Of a DNA stretch of 64,000 nucleotides, positions 61,166-64,000 are shown one piece after another. The notes beneath the pieces are model-generated. The model made no database searches. It was given only the letters and a program-made list of their open reading frames with translations, and was not told where the DNA came from. Position numbers and translations under genes: made by a program. Each line of letters begins with the position of its first letter. The first letter of the stretch is position 1. This stretch comes from Glaciecola sp041380235 (GTDB lineage Bacteria; Pseudomonadota; Gammaproteobacteria; Enterobacterales; Alteromonadaceae), in the NCBI RefSeq assembly GCF_041380235.1, contig NZ_JBGIYY010000001.1, forward strand, positions 1 to 64,000. The letters are read 5' to 3'.

Positions 61166-62506
61166 GTGAGCAATTTTTATATCTATTCAGCGCTATTAAT
61201 AGCGCTGTCTTCTTTATTTGTGATTATTCCGTTATTACGAAAGGCGAAATTAAACCAGCTTCAAGTCAGCAACGCTAATGTTGTTAAACAACGTATGACA
61301 GAGCTAGAGCAAGAAGTCACCGAAGGCCTCATTTCAGAAAAAGACAAAGTCAGCTCCATCCGAGATCTTAAACTCGCACTGGTAGAAGAATCAGACATCA
61401 TTGATGACAATACCGCAGTTGCCACAGGTAAAGTCAATTGGCTCCTTGCGGCTTTACTTGCCTTACCTGCAGTGGTGCTGGGTGCTTGGGTGTATTTTAA
61501 TGCGAATCAGTTGTCTGGTTTGCAAGAATATATTGCGGCTCAAACTCAAGCTGCAGATTTAACCGCTCGTATTCAGGGGCAGACTGGCGCTGAAGTGACG
61601 CCTAACGACTATGCAAAATTTGCATTAGTGATCAGAAAGCGCCTGCGCGATACCCCCGACGATGTTGAAGGATGGCGTTTGCTAGGGCAAGTACAAATGG
61701 CCATAGGCCGCATGGAAGAATCTATCGCAGCTTTTGAGAAGGCTTTAGATATTGAACCGCGTAATTTAGCGATACGCGAAAAATATGCGCAGGCTTTAAT
61801 GGCTGCAGGTAGCGAAGACACTCTTAATAATGCAAAGCGTCAGGTAGAGTATTTATTAAGTTTAGCTCCAGATAATCGCGATTATCGTTTACTGCTCACC
61901 GTGGTTGCGACGCAGCTCGGTGATGCGGATGTTGCCTTAAGTAACTTTCTGATGATTCGTAATGAGCTCTCAGGTAACAGTAATTTTTATCAGTCTTTAG
62001 TAGCTCAGTTGATTAACATTGGTGTGCCTGCTGAGCTGTTAAATGATGAAGCTTTGGCTCAGACTGGCGAGCCAGATAGCTTGCAAGGTAAAGACATTTC
62101 AGCTCAATCAGACTCAGGTAGTTCACAAAGTCAGGCGATAGACGCAGATGGAGTAGGGCTTGAGCTTACCGTCTCTATTACGCCGGATATGGCAGCAAAA
62201 CTCCCCTCTGATGGCTTTTTGATTGTGTTTGCGCAAAACGCCGAGTCGGAGTCTCGCATTCCTTTAGCAGTAAAGCGTATTTCCTTAGGTAGCTTTCCGG
62301 TTACGGTGAGTTTGAGTGATTCCGATGCAATGATGCCAAGTATGACCTTATCGAGTGTAAATAAAGCGAAAATAACCGCGCGGATATCCAAAGATGCTGA
62401 TGTAATGACTACCGCCGGAGAGTTGCAAGGTCACATAGAGCGGCTAGACTTAGTCAAGGGCCAAATATTAAAAAGCAATATAGTAATAAATGAGGAATTG
62501 CAGTGA
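61166..62506 (+). CDS. ccmI: Cytochrome c maturation chaperone CcmI
   Basis: 446 residues. Two N-terminal membrane segments flank a cytoplasmic loop with LNQLQVSNANVVKQRMTELE, then a periplasmic TPR region (about 165-270, with GWRLLGQVQMAIGRMEESI) and a C-terminal beta domain. It holds apocytochromes for the heme lyase. The start is GTG directly after the ccmH stop with AAGGAAG upstream. It ends 4 bases into mlaA. Confidence 0.93.
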   Translation: MSNFYIYSALLIALSSLFVIIPLLRKAKLNQLQVSNANVVKQRMTELEQEVTEGLISEKDKVSSIRDLKLALVEESDIIDDNTAVATGKVNWLLAALLALPAVVLGAWVYFNANQLSGLQEYIAAQTQAADLTARIQGQTGAEVTPNDYAKFALVIRKRLRDTPDDVEGWRLLGQVQMAIGRMEESIAAFEKALDIEPRNLAIREKYAQALMAAGSEDTLNNAKRQVEYLLSLAPDNRDYRLLLTVVATQLGDADVALSNFLMIRNELSGNSNFYQSLVAQLINIGVPAELLNDEALAQTGEPDSLQGKDISAQSDSGSSQSQAIDADGVGLELTVSITPDMAAKLPSDGFLIVFAQNAESESRIPLAVKRISLGSFPVTVSLSDSDAMMPSMTLSSVNKAKITARISKDADVMTTAGELQGHIERLDLVKGQILKSNIVINEELQ

Positions 62507-63303
62507 ATAGTATTCGATGGGTGATTTTATGCGCAGCTTTTGCATTGGGTGGCTGCACGGCCAGTCAGGACGAAAGAATTGCTGCGGTTAAGACCAATCA
62601 AGCAAAACAAGACAGAGAAAATGTTACTGATCCCTTTGAAAGTATTAACCGCTTAATGTGGATAGTAAACCGCGATGTTTTAGACCGCTTTTTTCTTAAA
62701 CCCCTCACGCAAGGTTATGTCGCGATCACACCCCAAGTGATTCGCACCGGTTTGTTAAACGCCGCTGAAAACGTGCAAGAGCCCGCCAGTGCGATTAACA
62801 ACTTGCTGCAGGGCAAACCGGATGATTCTTTTGATAGCGCCACCCGTTTTTTGCTCAACTCAACTGTTGGTATTTTTGGCATATTCGATGTGGCCACCGC
62901 TATAGGTATTGAGCGAAAACAAGAAGATTTTAATCAGGTGCTTGGCTCTTACGGAATCGGAACCGGTCCCTATTTGATGGTGCCGGTATTTGGCCCAAGT
63001 GACGTAAGAAATTTCACTGGAGAGCTGGTAGACAGATATTACTGGCCTGAAACCGTATTTAGCGACCCATACGCCATCGGTGCTGGGGTCATCAGGCTGA
63101 TTGAAACCCGCGCAACCTTGCTAAATCAAGAAGATTTGCTAGAGCGTTCGCTCGACCAATATTTGTTTGTTAGAGACGTTTACTTTCAGCGTGCGGCGTT
63201 TGAATTAAGTGACGGTCAACTAGGTCAGCAGACTGAAGAAGAGATAGAAGAAGAAGCCGACGATTTCGCCGACTTCGAAGCACTTCTTGAGGGTACCGAA
63301 TAA
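62503..63303 (+). CDS. mlaA: Outer-membrane phospholipid retrograde transport lipoprotein MlaA/VacJ
   Basis: 266 residues. The lipobox ALGGC puts the lipidated Cys at 18. DPFESINRLMWIVNRDVLDRF, PASAINNLLQGK and the stretch FGPSDVRNFTGELVDRYYWP are typical of MlaA. It removes surface phospholipids together with porins and MlaBCDEF. The tail is acidic (EEIEEEADDFADFEALLEG). It is attached to the ccm operon by a GTGA overlap, although its known function is unrelated. It is convergent with galE, with only 4 bases between the stops. Confidence 0.93.
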   Translation: MNSIRWVILCAAFALGGCTASQDERIAAVKTNQAKQDRENVTDPFESINRLMWIVNRDVLDRFFLKPLTQGYVAITPQVIRTGLLNAAENVQEPASAINNLLQGKPDDSFDSATRFLLNSTVGIFGIFDVATAIGIERKQEDFNQVLGSYGIGTGPYLMVPVFGPSDVRNFTGELVDRYYWPETVFSDPYAIGAGVIRLIETRATLLNQEDLLERSLDQYLFVRDVYFQRAAFELSDGQLGQQTEEEIEEEADDFADFEALLEGTE

Positions 63304-63307
63304 ACAC

Positions 63308-64000
63308 TTATTTGGGATAGCCCTCAGGGTTGTCGCTTTGCCAGCGCCAAGAGTCTTCGCACATCTGCTGCAGGCCTCTTTGCGCGGTCCACCCCAGTTC
63401 GTTAGCCGCGAGTGCTGGGTCTGCGTAGCAAGATGCCACGTCACCTGCACGTCTAGGGGATATTTGATAAGGGACTTTTTTCCCGCTGGCTTTTTCGAAA
63501 GCATGAACCATTTCTAGTACGCTATATCCTTGCCCTGTGCCTAAATTACATACAAACAAGCCTGCGTTGTTCTCAATTTTATTCAAGGCTTTTAAATGCC
63601 CGTCAGCCAAATCTTCAACGTGGATGTAATCGCGTACTCCGGTGCCATCGACGGTATCATAGTCATCGCCAAATACACTTAAATATTCCCGCTTGCCGGT
63701 AGCCACTTGGGTGATAAATGGCATTAAGTTATTGGGTATACCGCTGGGGTCCTCACCAATACGCCCAGATGGGTGCGCGCCTGCTGGATTAAAGTAACGC
63801 AATAACACGATGTTCCAAGAATTATCGGCTTTATAAAAGTCTTTGAGTATTAACTCAACCATCAGCTTCGACATACCGTAAGGGTTGGTGGGTGTGCCGG
63901 TCGGTAAGTTTTCATGAAGCGGTAATTCTACCGGATCGCCATACACGGTTGCAGATGAACTAAACACGATATTTTTTACATTATGCTGCGCCATTACTTT
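63308..64000 (-). CDS. galE: UDP-glucose 4-epimerase GalE (partial, C-terminal part)
   Basis: The gene runs off the right edge; at least 230 C-terminal residues are inside the window, and an internal Met at 63994 is not the start. NIVFSSSATVYGDP, the catalytic pair in NPYGMSKLMVELIL, RYFNPAGAHPSGRIGEDP and FGDDYDTVDGTGVRDYIHVE are GalE hallmarks. It interconverts UDP-glucose and UDP-galactose for EPS and LPS. It ends 4 bases from the mlaA stop with no room for a terminator. Confidence 0.95.
   Translation of the reverse strand, partial: KVMAQHNVKNIVFSSSATVYGDPVELPLHENLPTGTPTNPYGMSKLMVELILKDFYKADNSWNIVLLRYFNPAGAHPSGRIGEDPSGIPNNLMPFITQVATGKREYLSVFGDDYDTVDGTGVRDYIHVEDLADGHLKALNKIENNAGLFVCNLGTGQGYSVLEMVHAFEKASGKKVPYQISPRRAGDVASCYADPALAANELGWTAQRGLQQMCEDSWRWQSDNPEGYPK

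Overview
The window comes from a marine-type gammaproteobacterium, most likely of the Alteromonadales. The evidence is the mutS / cinA / recA and pyrG-eno gene orders, a complete ccm cytochrome c maturation operon next to fliK/flhB-like genes, a LexA-boxed recA promoter, and a large exopolysaccharide (EPS) locus of the exosortase/PEP-CTERM (XrtA) type. No rRNA, tRNA, CRISPR array, insertion sequence or integrase was seen.

Region 1 (1-19.7 kb, all minus strand) is an EPS assembly locus. It encodes four core glycosyltransferases plus a GT25-like enzyme, an XrtA-type amidotransferase, FemAB-like and BcsL-like acyltransferases, a deacetylase, an O-antigen-ligase-like polymerase, a PST flippase, a pyruvyl transferase paired with an FrhB-like iron-sulfur protein, an SGNH hydrolase-like protein, a sulfotransferase and a large RIFT-barrel (polysaccharide-lyase-like) protein. 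The last ~5 kb is clearly more AT-rich and looks like the exchangeable end. The exosortase itself is not in the window.

Region 2 (20-30.6 kb) holds exosortase-linked accessory genes: a PEP-CTERM protein, the TPR lipoprotein PrsT, a ThiF/E1-like enzyme with an exosortase-associated acyltransferase, an RND/MMPL exporter, a YdcF-like protein and a secreted trypsin-like protease. Region 3 (30.6-34.5 kb) is a tight plus-strand cassette: a Tat-signal protein of unknown function, a PqqD-like protein, an HprK-related kinase, a nucleotidyltransferase and a UDP-glucuronate-type epimerase. Three sigma-54 (-24/-12) promoters with exact GG-N10-GC spacing lie before the PEP-CTERM gene, the acyltransferase gene and the Tat/PqqD/HprK cassette. 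This suggests one RpoN-dependent regulon that connects them.

Region 4 (34.5-45 kb) is housekeeping: an MsbA-like ABC exporter, an unrecognised 209-residue protein, eno, pyrG, mutS, cinA-type pncC and recA. Region 5 (45.1-52.4 kb) is signalling: a GAF/PAS-GGDEF-EAL protein, a CheB-CheR-PAS-receiver hybrid and a membrane GGDEF protein with a degenerate active site. Region 6 (52.4-64 kb) has an flhB-like gene and fliK on the minus strand, then ccmA-B-C(D)-E-F-G-H-I and mlaA on the plus strand, and the 3' part of galE running off the right edge. In this ccm operon CcmC and CcmD are encoded as one polypeptide with an extra membrane segment between them, and CcmG has a Cys-Ile-Thr-Cys active site.
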